Part shown: piece by piece, positions 17,236-25,260 of the stretch
How the letters are laid out: every line of letters begins with the position of its first letter
Position numbering within the stretch: the stretch's first letter is position 1
NCBI RefSeq assembly: GCF_000711955.1
Contig: NZ_KL544000.1
Span: 98,719-162,718 of the forward strand
Direction: 5' to 3'
Length of the DNA stretch: 64,000 nt
Source of the DNA: Nevskia soli DSM 19509
GTDB lineage: Bacteria > Pseudomonadota > Gammaproteobacteria > Nevskiales > Nevskiaceae
Position numbers and translations under genes: made by a program
Notes under the pieces: generated by a model
What the model was told of the DNA's origin: nothing
Databases searched by the model: none
What the model saw: the letters and a program-made list of their open reading frames with translations, nothing else

Positions 17236-17706
17236 CTACATACCCAGTTCGGTCAGGCCGGGGAAGTCCGCCGGGCGCGGCCCGAGCGTCGGCCAGGTGA
17301 ACTTGCGCTCGCTTTCCTTGATCGACACGTCGTTGATGCTGGCCTCGCGGCGCTGCATCAGGCCGTTCGCGTCGAACTCCCACTGCTCGTTGCCGTAGGC
17401 GCGGAACCAGTTGCCGGAGTCGTCGCGGTACTCGTACTGGAAACGCACGGCGATGTGGTTGTCGCTGTAGGCCCAGACTTCCTTGATCAGGCGGTATTCC
17501 AGTTCGCGCGCCCACTTGCGGGTGAGGAATTCGACGATGGCCGGCCGGCCGACGAGGAATTCGGCGCGATTGCGCCAATGGCTGTCCTCGGTATACGCCA
17601 GCGACACGCGCTGGGGATCGCGGGTATTCCACGCATCCTCGGCCATGCGGGCCTTCTGCGCGGCGGTTTCACGGGTGAAGGGGGGAAGCGGGGGACGTGC
17701 GCTCAC
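17236..17706 (-). CDS. DUF1348 (SnoaL/NTF2-like) protein
   Basis: A 156-residue protein of the NTF2-like DUF1348 family; the conserved WNTRDP..V, DSHWRNRAEF and VRFQYEYRDDSGNWFRAYGNEQWEFD segments are easy to see. These small alpha+beta proteins form cone-shaped pockets; no reaction is established. It is the first gene of a two-gene operon with the TetR gene (15-base gap), directly behind the operator. Such pairs often respond to reactive or aromatic compounds, but that is inference. Confidence 0.8.
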   Translation of the reverse strand: MSARPPLPPFTRETAAQKARMAEDAWNTRDPQRVSLAYTEDSHWRNRAEFLVGRPAIVEFLTRKWARELEYRLIKEVWAYSDNHIAVRFQYEYRDDSGNWFRAYGNEQWEFDANGLMQRREASINDVSIKESERKFTWPTLGPRPADFPGLTELGM

Positions 17707-17727
17707 GATCGATGCTCCTGGCTGGTT

Positions 17728-17762
17728 TGTACCGATAGGTACATATTGTACCTATCGGTACA
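17728..17762. promoter_or_regulatory. TetR operator, tandem palindromes
   Basis: TGTACCGATAGGTACA and its exact reverse complement TGTACCTATCGGTACA stand 3 bases apart, making a 35-base near-perfect palindrome. ACCGATAGGT-type sites are known targets of LmrA/YxaF-class TetR repressors. It lies 21 bases upstream of the DUF1348 start and is well placed for autorepression. Confidence 0.85.
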
Positions 17763-17820
17763 ATATGTCCAGCACCCGGACAGGGACCCGGCATGCGACA
17801 GGGAATTTGACCGGCGTGGA

Positions 17821-18630
17821 TCACTCATTTTCCGCATGCACCCCTTCGATCGAGGCCGCCGCGCGGAAGTAGCGGCTCGGCGGCGCGCCCAGTGCGCGCC
17901 GGAACATGCTGGTAAAGGCCGCCGGGCTGTCGTAGCCGAGATCCAGCGCCACCGTGGTCACCGCCACCCCGGCCGCCAGCCGCGGCAGGGCCGCGAACAG
18001 GCAAGCCTGCTGGCGCCAGGCGCCGAAGCTCATGCCGGTCTCGGCGCGGAAATGGCGGGTGAAGGCGCGGCGGCTCATCTGCAGCGCCTTGCTCCAGTGC
18101 TCGATGGTGTCGTGCGGCGTGGGTTGTTCCAGCAGGCGCCGGCAGCGCCGCGCGAGGCGCCGCTCCTGCGGGAACGGCAGGGACAGCGGCAGCACCGGCA
18201 GCCGCCGCGCCTCCAGCAGCAGCAGGGCCATGACCAGGCCGTCGCGTCCGTCGAGTTCGTAGTGCAGCGGCACGTCCACCGCCTCGAGCAGCAGGCTGCG
18301 CATCAGCGGCGTCATGCCCAGCACCTGGCAGCTCTGCGGCAGGCCGTCGATGGCGTCGGGCCAGACGTAGGCGCTGCGCGTGCTCACCGCGCCGGACAGG
18401 ACGTGCACATTGTGGACTTCACCCGACGGCAGCCACACCGCGCGCTCCGGCGGCACCACCCAGGCGCCGTGGCGGGTGCTGACGCTCATCACACCCGTGG
18501 CGCCGTAAAGCAGTTGCGCGCGGCGGTGGCTGTGCGGATTACTGACGTACCCAGCCGGATATTCGTTGCCGATCGCCACCACGGCGCGCGGCACCGTATC
18601 GAATTCGGGGGAATACCAGGTGTTACGCAC
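17821..18630 (-). CDS. AraC-family regulator (NimR-like)
   Basis: A 269-residue regulator with an N-terminal cupin ligand domain (NPHSHRRAQLLYGATGVM, RAVWLPSGEVHNVHV) and a C-terminal double helix-turn-helix (SRRAFTRHFRAETGMSFGAWRQQ; TTVALDLGYDSPAAFTSMFRRALG). The layout matches E. coli NimR, which represses a drug exporter. Here it is divergent from a Fsr-type MFS gene 161 bases away, so control of that pump is likely. Confidence 0.85.
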   Translation of the reverse strand: MRNTWYSPEFDTVPRAVVAIGNEYPAGYVSNPHSHRRAQLLYGATGVMSVSTRHGAWVVPPERAVWLPSGEVHNVHVLSGAVSTRSAYVWPDAIDGLPQSCQVLGMTPLMRSLLLEAVDVPLHYELDGRDGLVMALLLLEARRLPVLPLSLPFPQERRLARRCRRLLEQPTPHDTIEHWSKALQMSRRAFTRHFRAETGMSFGAWRQQACLFAALPRLAAGVAVTTVALDLGYDSPAAFTSMFRRALGAPPSRYFRAAASIEGVHAENE

Positions 18631-18791
18631 AGTTCGCTTTCATTCCGGTTCCAGGCGCCGGTCTGGAGGTCATTTGGCCCACTCTCGATGTAAGGTGACC
18701 CACCAACGCAAGCAGGCCTGATTCTAGCGCGTATCCTGCCGCGGCGTCCCGCCCCCCGCGGAGACGCTGGCAACAACCAGGAGAAGTCCCC

Positions 18792-20057
18792 GTGAGCGAA
18801 ACCGCCGCCGCCCTGTCCGCCGGAGCCCCGGCCGCCAGATCCGCCGAATCGACCGTCCCGACAGCGCACACCACGGTATTCAGCGTCATCGCCGCGATCA
18901 GCGTCTGCCACCTGCTCAACGACCTGATGCAGGCCCTGATGCCGGCGATGTACCCGATGCTGAAGGACTCCTACGCGCTCAGCTTCGGCCAGATCGGCCT
19001 GCTGACCTTCACCTACCAGATCACCGCCTCGCTGCTGCAGCCGCTGATCGGCGCCTACACCGACCGCAAGCCGCGGCCGTATTCGCTGGTAGCGGGCATG
19101 GCCTTCACCCTGGTCGGGCTGCTGCTGCTGGCCAAGGCCGGCGGCTTCGGCTGGCTGCTGCTGGCGGCGTCCCTGGTCGGCACCGGCTCCTCGGTGTTCC
19201 ACCCGGAATCGTCGCGGGTGGCGCGCATGGCCGCGGGCGGGCGGCACGGCCTGGCCCAGTCGCTGTTCCAGGTGGGCGGCAATCTCGGCTCCGCCATCGG
19301 CCCGCTGCTGGCGGCCCTGATCATCCTGCCGCGCGGCCAGGGCAGCGTGGCCTGGTTCTGCCTCGCCGCCATGCTGGGAATGATCATCACCGCCAACCTG
19401 GGCCGCTGGTACCGCCATCACGGCCTGGCGCGGCTGAAGCCGAAAGGCGCGGCCGCCGCCCACGTGGAATTGCCGCCGGCCCGGGTGCGCAAAGCCATCG
19501 CCGTGCTGCTGGCGCTGATCTTCTCCAAGTTCTTCTATCTGGCCAGCATCACCAGCTACTACACCTTCTATCTGATCGACCATTTCCAGGTATCGGTGCG
19601 CAGCGCGCAGCTGTATCTGTTCGTGTTCACCGGCGCGGTGGCGGTGGGCACCATCATCGGCGGCCCGCTGGGCGACCGTTTCGGCCGCAAGCGCATCATC
19701 TGGGCCTCGATCCTGGGCGTGTTGCCATTCAGCCTGGCACTGCCCCACGCCAGCCTGCTGTGGACCGGGCTGCTGACCGTGCCGATCGGCGTGATCCTGG
19801 CGTCCGCCTTCCCCGCCATCGTGGTGTATGCGCAGGAACTGATGCCCGGCAAGACCGGCACCGTGGCGGGGCTGTTCTTCGGCTTCGCCTTCGGCATGGG
19901 CGGCATCGGCGCGGCGGTGCTGGGCGTGCTGGCCGACCGCACCAGCATCGGCTTCGTCTACCAGGTCTGCGCCTTCCTGCCGCTGATCGGCCTGCTGGCC
20001 GGGCTGCTGCCGGACGTCGAAAGCGGCTACCAGCAGGGCAAGGCCAAGGCGGCCTGA
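18792..20057 (+). CDS. MFS transporter, fosmidomycin-resistance (Fsr) type
   Basis: A 421-residue major facilitator with twelve predicted helices. The helix-1 motif SVCHLLNDLMQALMPAMYPML, GLLTFTYQITASLLQPLIGAYTDRKPRP and GTGSSVFHPESSRVAR are characteristic of the Fsr branch of drug exporters. It would extrude small polar drugs with protons. The start is a GTG preceded by CAACCAGGAGAAG. It is divergent from the NimR-like regulator. Confidence 0.85.
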   Translation: MSETAAALSAGAPAARSAESTVPTAHTTVFSVIAAISVCHLLNDLMQALMPAMYPMLKDSYALSFGQIGLLTFTYQITASLLQPLIGAYTDRKPRPYSLVAGMAFTLVGLLLLAKAGGFGWLLLAASLVGTGSSVFHPESSRVARMAAGGRHGLAQSLFQVGGNLGSAIGPLLAALIILPRGQGSVAWFCLAAMLGMIITANLGRWYRHHGLARLKPKGAAAAHVELPPARVRKAIAVLLALIFSKFFYLASITSYYTFYLIDHFQVSVRSAQLYLFVFTGAVAVGTIIGGPLGDRFGRKRIIWASILGVLPFSLALPHASLLWTGLLTVPIGVILASAFPAIVVYAQELMPGKTGTVAGLFFGFAFGMGGIGAAVLGVLADRTSIGFVYQVCAFLPLIGLLAGLLPDVESGYQQGKAKAA

Positions 20058-20180
20058 CGCGGAGATTGAGACGATCGGGCAGAAAATCGGGATGGAATGC
20101 CATTCATCGGCTTAGCGCAGCGCCGTAAATTGGTCCCATCGACAGGTCGCCCGGAATCGCGGCCGCCATGGGAGCATTCG

Positions 20181-21197
20181 ATGAATACAGCACAAAGCCC
20201 GGTACGCAACCCGCAACGAACTCCGGTGCCGGTCGGCTTCTTCGCCATCGCGGTAGGCCTGCTGGCCCTGGCCAAGGCCTGGAGCGTGGCGACGGAGTTG
20301 TGGCATCTGCCGCAGATCGTCGCCGACGTGCTGACAGCCGTCGGCACCGCCGCCTGGCTGGCGACCGTCGTCGCCTATGCGCACAAGTGGCTGTTCCATC
20401 GCGCAGAGGCGCAGGCGGAGATGCAGCACCCGGTGCAGTCCTCGTTCGGCGCTTTGGGGCCGGTGTCGACCCTGCTGGCGGCGACCGCCCTGCTGCCCTA
20501 TTCGCGGCCGGTCGCACTCGTATTGTTTGCCGTGGCGATGATCGTCCAGCTGGCATTGGGGCTGTACCTGCACGGGCGCTTCTGGCAGGGCGGCCGCAAG
20601 CCGGAACTGGTCACGCCGGCGATCTACCTGCCGGCGGTGGCGCAGAACTTCGTCGCCGGCACCTCGGCCGTGGCATTCGGCTGGACGCAGGTCGGCGCAT
20701 GGTTCTTCGGGGCCGGCCTGCTGTCCTGGCTGGCGATCGAATCGCTGATCCTGCATCGCGCCGCGGTGCAGGACAGCCTGCCGCCGGCGCTGCGTCCGAG
20801 CCTGGGCATCCAGCTGGCGCCGCCGGTGGTGGGCGGCGTGACCTACCTGAGCCTGAGCAGCGGCGTGCCCGACCTGTTCGCGCAAATCCTGCTGGGCTAT
20901 GGCCTGTACCAGGCGCTGTTGCTGCTGCGCCTGCTGCCCTGGATCCGCCAGCAGCCGTTCAACCCCGCATATTGGGCTTTCAGCTTTGGTGTGGCCGCAC
21001 TGCCAACGATGGCAATGCGCATGGTCGAGCGCGGCTCCGGCGGCCCGATCGAATGGCTGACGCCGGTACTGTTCGTCACCGCCAACCTGATCATCGGCGC
21101 GCTGGCGGTGAAGACACTGGTGCTGTTGCTGCAAGGCAAACTGCTGCCGGCTGCAACGATTGCCACGGCGGCACCGGCGGCGGAGTCGGCGCACTGA
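20181..21197 (+). CDS. tehA: TehA-type tellurite-resistance/dicarboxylate transporter
   Basis: A 338-residue membrane protein with ten hydrophobic segments of the TehA/SLAC1 family, anion channels or transporters. PVGFFAIAVGLLALAKAW, GLYLHGRFW and PAIYLPAVAQNFVAGTSAV match the family's first helices and pore region. ATG 20181 was used; upstream codons are not protein-like. TehB is not adjacent, so tellurite resistance cannot be assumed. Not part of an obvious operon. Confidence 0.8.
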   Translation: MNTAQSPVRNPQRTPVPVGFFAIAVGLLALAKAWSVATELWHLPQIVADVLTAVGTAAWLATVVAYAHKWLFHRAEAQAEMQHPVQSSFGALGPVSTLLAATALLPYSRPVALVLFAVAMIVQLALGLYLHGRFWQGGRKPELVTPAIYLPAVAQNFVAGTSAVAFGWTQVGAWFFGAGLLSWLAIESLILHRAAVQDSLPPALRPSLGIQLAPPVVGGVTYLSLSSGVPDLFAQILLGYGLYQALLLLRLLPWIRQQPFNPAYWAFSFGVAALPTMAMRMVERGSGGPIEWLTPVLFVTANLIIGALAVKTLVLLLQGKLLPAATIATAAPAAESAH

Positions 21198-21270
21198 GCG
21201 CCGCCCGCAAGCATGGAGGGGGCCGGCAACCGCTACACTAAGCGGCCCCGAAAAAAACGAGAGATTCTCC

Positions 21271-21744
21271 ATGCGCCGATGGCTGATAGCGATGCTGATG
21301 ACAACCGCAGGCATGACGGATGCAGCGGCGCAGTCCTGCACACCTTACCCGGAAACCTTCGCGCAGGGTTTTTATCGTTCGAGCTATTCCTTCTTCAACG
21401 AATCACCGGACCAGGTCAGCGCCGTGGTCAGCCCCGCGTTGCTGGGCAAGCTCCAGACCGAGCGCGATTGCGTGGTGAAGCACGGGCATTGCCACCTGCA
21501 ATACGACCCCTGGCTGGGCGCGCAGGACGGCAGCATCGGCTCACCGTTGCAGTTCCAGCGCGAATCGCAGGACACGCACAGCGCCGTGGTGGTGATGAGC
21601 TATCCCGGCGCGGCCGGTGCACCGGCGAAAAGCGTCAAGCTGAAGCTGCGCAAGGCTGCGGACAGCACCTGCTGGCAGCTGGACGACTTCATCACGCCGA
21701 CCGGCGAATCGCTCGCCGCGATACTCGGCGCCTCCGGGAAGTGA
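21271..21744 (+). CDS. Exported protein of unknown function
   Basis: A 157-residue protein with a signal peptide (1-~24, ending DAAAQ) and four to six cysteines in the mature part (SCTPYP, RDCVVKHGHCH, STCWQLD), which may form disulfides in the periplasm. A helical segment (ETFAQGFYRSSYSFF) is followed by a beta-rich half; it resembles DUF3828-type secreted proteins but I would not assign it. The ATG at 21271 follows AACGAGAG. Confidence 0.65.
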   Translation: MRRWLIAMLMTTAGMTDAAAQSCTPYPETFAQGFYRSSYSFFNESPDQVSAVVSPALLGKLQTERDCVVKHGHCHLQYDPWLGAQDGSIGSPLQFQRESQDTHSAVVVMSYPGAAGAPAKSVKLKLRKAADSTCWQLDDFITPTGESLAAILGASGK

Positions 21745-22212
21745 TCAGGGAGTGTCCTGCAGCAGATGGAAATGCAGGTAGGCGATCTCCTGCTTGCCGG
21801 GACCATTGCTGACGATTTTCCAGTTGCGCATGCCGCGCTGGTCGACAACCTGCCGCATCAGGGCTATGCAGCCCTGGATGTATTTCTCGTCACCCGGCGC
21901 CAGGTCCAGCAGGTTGCGGATGTCGTGCGTGGGGAAAAATACGAGATCGAAGTTCGCCTCCGGCTTGGGGCTGCGAATACCGACGCATTCCTTGCTACGC
22001 GCGATGATGCCGGGGGTGAATCCCGGCGCCAGGTGCAGCCAGACCGATGTCATCAGCCCCAGCACTTCGGGATCGGTCAGGCATTCGTCGGTGGGCGCGC
22101 ATTTGTGAATCTCCGGCAGCGGCCTGGCCTGGGTATTCACAAAACTGACCGCTCCTCCGACGAAGCCGATCCCCAAAAGCAACAAACATCCGAGAATTTT
22201 CAGAACACTCAT
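21745..22212 (-). CDS. HIT-like exported hydrolase domain protein
   Basis: A 155-residue protein with an N-terminal membrane anchor or signal sequence (~5-22) and a C-terminal histidine-triad-like segment: NFDLVFFPTHDIRNLLDLAPG, then IVSNG and a terminal YLHFHLLQ in place of HxHxHxx. HIT proteins hydrolyse nucleotide or phosphoester substrates; CDP-diacylglycerol pyrophosphatase is a membrane-anchored example. The third His is replaced, so activity is uncertain. Start 22212 fits the anchor. Its stop directly abuts the end of the exported gene on the other strand. Confidence 0.6.
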   Translation of the reverse strand: MSVLKILGCLLLLGIGFVGGAVSFVNTQARPLPEIHKCAPTDECLTDPEVLGLMTSVWLHLAPGFTPGIIARSKECVGIRSPKPEANFDLVFFPTHDIRNLLDLAPGDEKYIQGCIALMRQVVDQRGMRNWKIVSNGPGKQEIAYLHFHLLQDTP

Positions 22213-22369
22213 GCGCTGGGCGGTTTCCGGAACATGACAGATGATGGATCGGCGGCAGTGTCGGGCACAATGCCGTGGAACAGGGTCGGACCCGGGATCC
22301 GCACGCGCTTCGGGCGGCACGAAGCTTGCTGCTTTGGGGAGGACACCACGGCAGCGACGGGCGCTTTTC

Positions 22370-22690
22370 ATGAAAGCCGTACTTTACGGACGCTTCAAGC
22401 AGGGACTGACCAGCAGCTCATCCTCGCATGCCGTGATGATCGTGTCGTCGACCCAGATGAAATTCGATGTCGGCCTGTTTTTCAGAAACCGCTTCGAATT
22501 CAGCCCGGATGAGGTGCGGCGCTTCCAGAGAACCGACGGCGGCCTGCGCATCTATCACAACCGATCCGATTGCCTGTCGCCGATCGTGTTCAAGGTGGCG
22601 CTGTTCAAGAGCCAGAACCTGACTTTGCGCAGCATCAGCCGCGCCGGCTTCGTGCCGCGGGGGCGCATGAAGTTCGGCACAGCCCCGTAA
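22370..22690 (+). CDS. Hypothetical protein, 106 aa
   Basis: A basic, beta-rich small protein (MKAVLYGRFKQG; SSHAVMIVSSTQMKFDVGLFF) with no signal peptide. No family recognised. ATG 22370 was chosen because the part before it is Arg-rich shadow sequence. It precedes eutB by 61 bases but shows no functional link. Confidence 0.5.
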   Translation: MKAVLYGRFKQGLTSSSSSHAVMIVSSTQMKFDVGLFFRNRFEFSPDEVRRFQRTDGGLRIYHNRSDCLSPIVFKVALFKSQNLTLRSISRAGFVPRGRMKFGTAP

Positions 22691-22751
22691 GAGTTGTCCG
22701 GATTCGCGGGATGTGGTCTGCTCCCCGGAACACCTGGGCCTGTCGAAGGCT

Positions 22752-24146
22752 ATGAGCTACACATTCCGCATCGGCATCCGCAACCACGTCTTCCGCGACC
22801 TGCGGGAGCTGCTGGCCAAGGCCAGCCCCTTGCGGTCAGGCGATCAGCTCGCGGGCATCGCGGCAACCAGCCGCGAGGAGCGCGCGGCGGCGAAGCTGGC
22901 GCTGGCCGAATTGCCGCTGACGACTTTTCTCGAGCAGCCGCTGATTCCCTACGAGACGGACGAAGTCACGCGGCTGATTCTCGACGCCCATGACGCCGCT
23001 GCCTTCGCAGCGGTGCGCGGACTCAGCGTCGGGGCTTTCAGGGACTGGCTGCTGTCGGATCAGGTCGACGGCGCGATGCTGGCGCGGCTCGCACCCGGCC
23101 TGATGCCGGAGATGGCGGCGGCGGTGAGCAAGCTGATGCGCAACCAGGACCTGATCCTGGCGGCGCGCAAGTGCAATGTGGTGACCCGTTTCCGCAACAC
23201 CATCGGCCTGCCCGGCCGGTTGGCGGTGCGTTTGCAGCCCAATCATCCGACCGACGATCCACGCGGCATCGCCGCCAGCATCCTCGACGGCCTGCTCTAC
23301 GGTGCCGGCGACGCGGTGATCGGCATCAACCCGGCGACGGACGATCCGGCGAAACTGCTGACGCTGTGGCGGCTGCTGGACGAGCTGATCGCGCGCTTCG
23401 ACATTCCGACGCAGTCTTGCGTGCTGACCCATGTGACGCGGCAGATCGAAGCCATCGGCCGCGGCGCGCCGGTGGACCTGGTGTTCCAGTCGATCGGCGG
23501 CAGCGAGGCGCTGAATCGCAGCTTCGGCATCGACCTCGCGCTGCTGCGGGAGGCGCAGGATGCCGCGCTGAGTCTGAAGCGCGGCATCCTCGGCAATAAC
23601 GTGATGTATTTCGAGACCGGCCAGGGCAGCGGGCTCTCGGCCGGGGCGCATCACGGCATCGACCAGCAGACGCTGGAGGCGCGTGCCTATGCCGTGGCCC
23701 GCGCCTATTCGCCGCTGCTGGTCAACACGGTGGTCGGCTTCATCGGGCCGGAATATCTCTACGACGGCAAGCAGATCATCCGCGCCGCGCTGGAGGATCA
23801 TTTCTGCGGCAAGCTGCTGGGCCTGCCGATGGGCGTGGACGTGTGCTACACCAATCACGCCGAGGCCGATCAGGACGATATGGACAACCTGCTCCTGTTG
23901 CTTGGCGCCGCCGGGGTCAACTACATCATGGGCGTGCCGGGGGCGGACGACATCATGCTCAACTACCAGAGCACCAGCTTCCACGACGCACTGTACCTGC
24001 GCGAGGCGCTGGGACTGAAGCACGCACCGGAGTTCGAAAGCTGGCTGCAGCGCATGCGCATCGTCGACGAGGCCGGGCGTTTGCGCGACAGCCGCGGCGG
24101 CGAGGCCCTGCCCGCGCTGACCGCGTTTGCCGAGGCCGCGTCGTGA
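22752..24146 (+). CDS. eutB: Ethanolamine ammonia-lyase, large subunit
   Basis: A 464-residue EutB, the catalytic TIM-barrel subunit that with adenosylcobalamin converts ethanolamine to acetaldehyde and ammonia. Family segments are clear: YTFRIGIRNHVFRDLRELLAKASPLRSGD at the start, LQPNHPTDDPRGIAASILDGLLYGAGDAVIGINPATD, MYFETGQGSGLSAGAHHG and MGVDVCYTNHAEADQDDMDNLL. The ATG at 22752 gives normal family length. It overlaps eutC by four bases. No eut microcompartment, reactivase eutA or permease gene is nearby, so this is the compact, shell-free arrangement. Confidence 0.95.
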   Translation: MSYTFRIGIRNHVFRDLRELLAKASPLRSGDQLAGIAATSREERAAAKLALAELPLTTFLEQPLIPYETDEVTRLILDAHDAAAFAAVRGLSVGAFRDWLLSDQVDGAMLARLAPGLMPEMAAAVSKLMRNQDLILAARKCNVVTRFRNTIGLPGRLAVRLQPNHPTDDPRGIAASILDGLLYGAGDAVIGINPATDDPAKLLTLWRLLDELIARFDIPTQSCVLTHVTRQIEAIGRGAPVDLVFQSIGGSEALNRSFGIDLALLREAQDAALSLKRGILGNNVMYFETGQGSGLSAGAHHGIDQQTLEARAYAVARAYSPLLVNTVVGFIGPEYLYDGKQIIRAALEDHFCGKLLGLPMGVDVCYTNHAEADQDDMDNLLLLLGAAGVNYIMGVPGADDIMLNYQSTSFHDALYLREALGLKHAPEFESWLQRMRIVDEAGRLRDSRGGEALPALTAFAEAAS

Positions 24147-24934
24147 AGGCACAGCCGCCGGCAACACCTGCCGACATCACGCCGGTGATCGAGGACTCCT
24201 GGGCGGCGTTGCGCCGGCATACCGATGCGCGCATCGCCCTGGGCCGCAGCGGCGCCAGCCTGCCGACGCGCGCAGTGCTGGCCTTCGAGCTGGCGCATGC
24301 GCAGGCGCGCGATGCGGTGCTCACCGCGCTCGACGTGCCGGCCCTGCGCCGGGAACTCGAAGCCGATGGCTGGAAGGTCGCCGAGGTGCGCAGCGGCGCG
24401 CCCGACCAGGCGGCCTACCTGGCGCGCCCCGACTGGGGGCGTCGCCTGCATGACGACTCGCTGGCCGCCCTGGACGCGCCCGGCATCGGCAAGGCCGACC
24501 TGGTGCTGGTGGTCAGCGACGGGCTTTCCTCCACGGCGGTGCAGCAGAACGCGGCGCCGCTGCTGCGGGCGCTGAGGCCCCTGCTGCCGGAAGGGCTGGC
24601 GCTGGCCCCGGTCGTCATCGCCACCCATGCGCGGGTCGCCCTGGCCGATGAAGTGGGAGAGCGGCTGGGCGCGCGCATCGCGGTGAGCCTGATCGGGGAG
24701 CGGCCGGGCCTGTCCTCGCCGGACAGCCTGGGGGCCTACCTGACCTATGCGCCGAAAGTCGGCCGCAACGACGCCGAGCGCAACTGCATTTCCAACATCC
24801 GGCCACAGGGCCTGGCTTACGGCGAGGCGGCACTGCAATTGGCGGCACTGATCCGGGCCATGCTCCAGGCGCGACTTTCCGGGGTGAAGTTGCAGTTCGA
24901 CCCCGCCCGGGCGATCGCCGCCGACCCGCATTAG
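24143..24934 (+). CDS. eutC: Ethanolamine ammonia-lyase, small subunit
   Basis: A 263-residue EutC, which helps bind adenosylcobalamin at the subunit interface. Recognisable motifs are DARIALGRSGASLPT, FELAHAQARDAV, LVVSDGLSSTAVQ and the C-terminal SLIGERPGLSSPDSLGAYLTY..NDAERNCISNIRPQGL. GTG at 24143 overlaps the eutB stop (GTGA), giving translational coupling. Confidence 0.95.
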   Translation: MKAQPPATPADITPVIEDSWAALRRHTDARIALGRSGASLPTRAVLAFELAHAQARDAVLTALDVPALRRELEADGWKVAEVRSGAPDQAAYLARPDWGRRLHDDSLAALDAPGIGKADLVLVVSDGLSSTAVQQNAAPLLRALRPLLPEGLALAPVVIATHARVALADEVGERLGARIAVSLIGERPGLSSPDSLGAYLTYAPKVGRNDAERNCISNIRPQGLAYGEAALQLAALIRAMLQARLSGVKLQFDPARAIAADPH

Positions 24935-24991
24935 GCGGTACCGGTCCGATCAATCCGACGGTCGAAATCGGGCGTTTTTCACCATGCGTGC

Positions 24992-25024
24992 CATGCGTGC
25001 CAAGGTTTTTTGTTGGCACGCATG
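24992..25024. repeat. Inverted repeat in the eutC-ICMT gap
   Basis: CATGCGTGCCAA and TTGGCACGCATG form a perfect 12-bp stem with a 9-base loop containing GTTTTTT. A partial direct copy of the left arm (CATGCGTGC) stands at 24983. It could be a terminator for eutBC or a protein-binding site; no T tract follows the stem. The remaining ~230 bases up to the next gene contain nothing I recognise. Confidence 0.55.
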
Positions 25025-25260
25025 CGGCGAGCGAGTGCTCCGGATGGGGTCCGAAATGCATGCCGGCGGATCCTCCGGGGGACTCCGGATAGCCGTCGCC
25101 GACCCTGGACATCAGGCTGTCATACCGACCGTGGCGGATTCCGGCCTATCGGGCTTTTTTCGGGCCTTTTGAAGAAAGGTGGGGCCGCGTGCAAAACTAG
25201 CGGCCTTCCGGCCCGCGGCCCTGCCGCGCGCCCAAAATCACCAAGGACTCACCGCTCCAC

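Noticed and set aside
18489..19748. 419-aa minus-strand open frame opposite the MFS gene
   Set aside because: A shadow of the GC-rich MFS and regulator genes, rich in Gln/Arg/Gly/His and without motifs.
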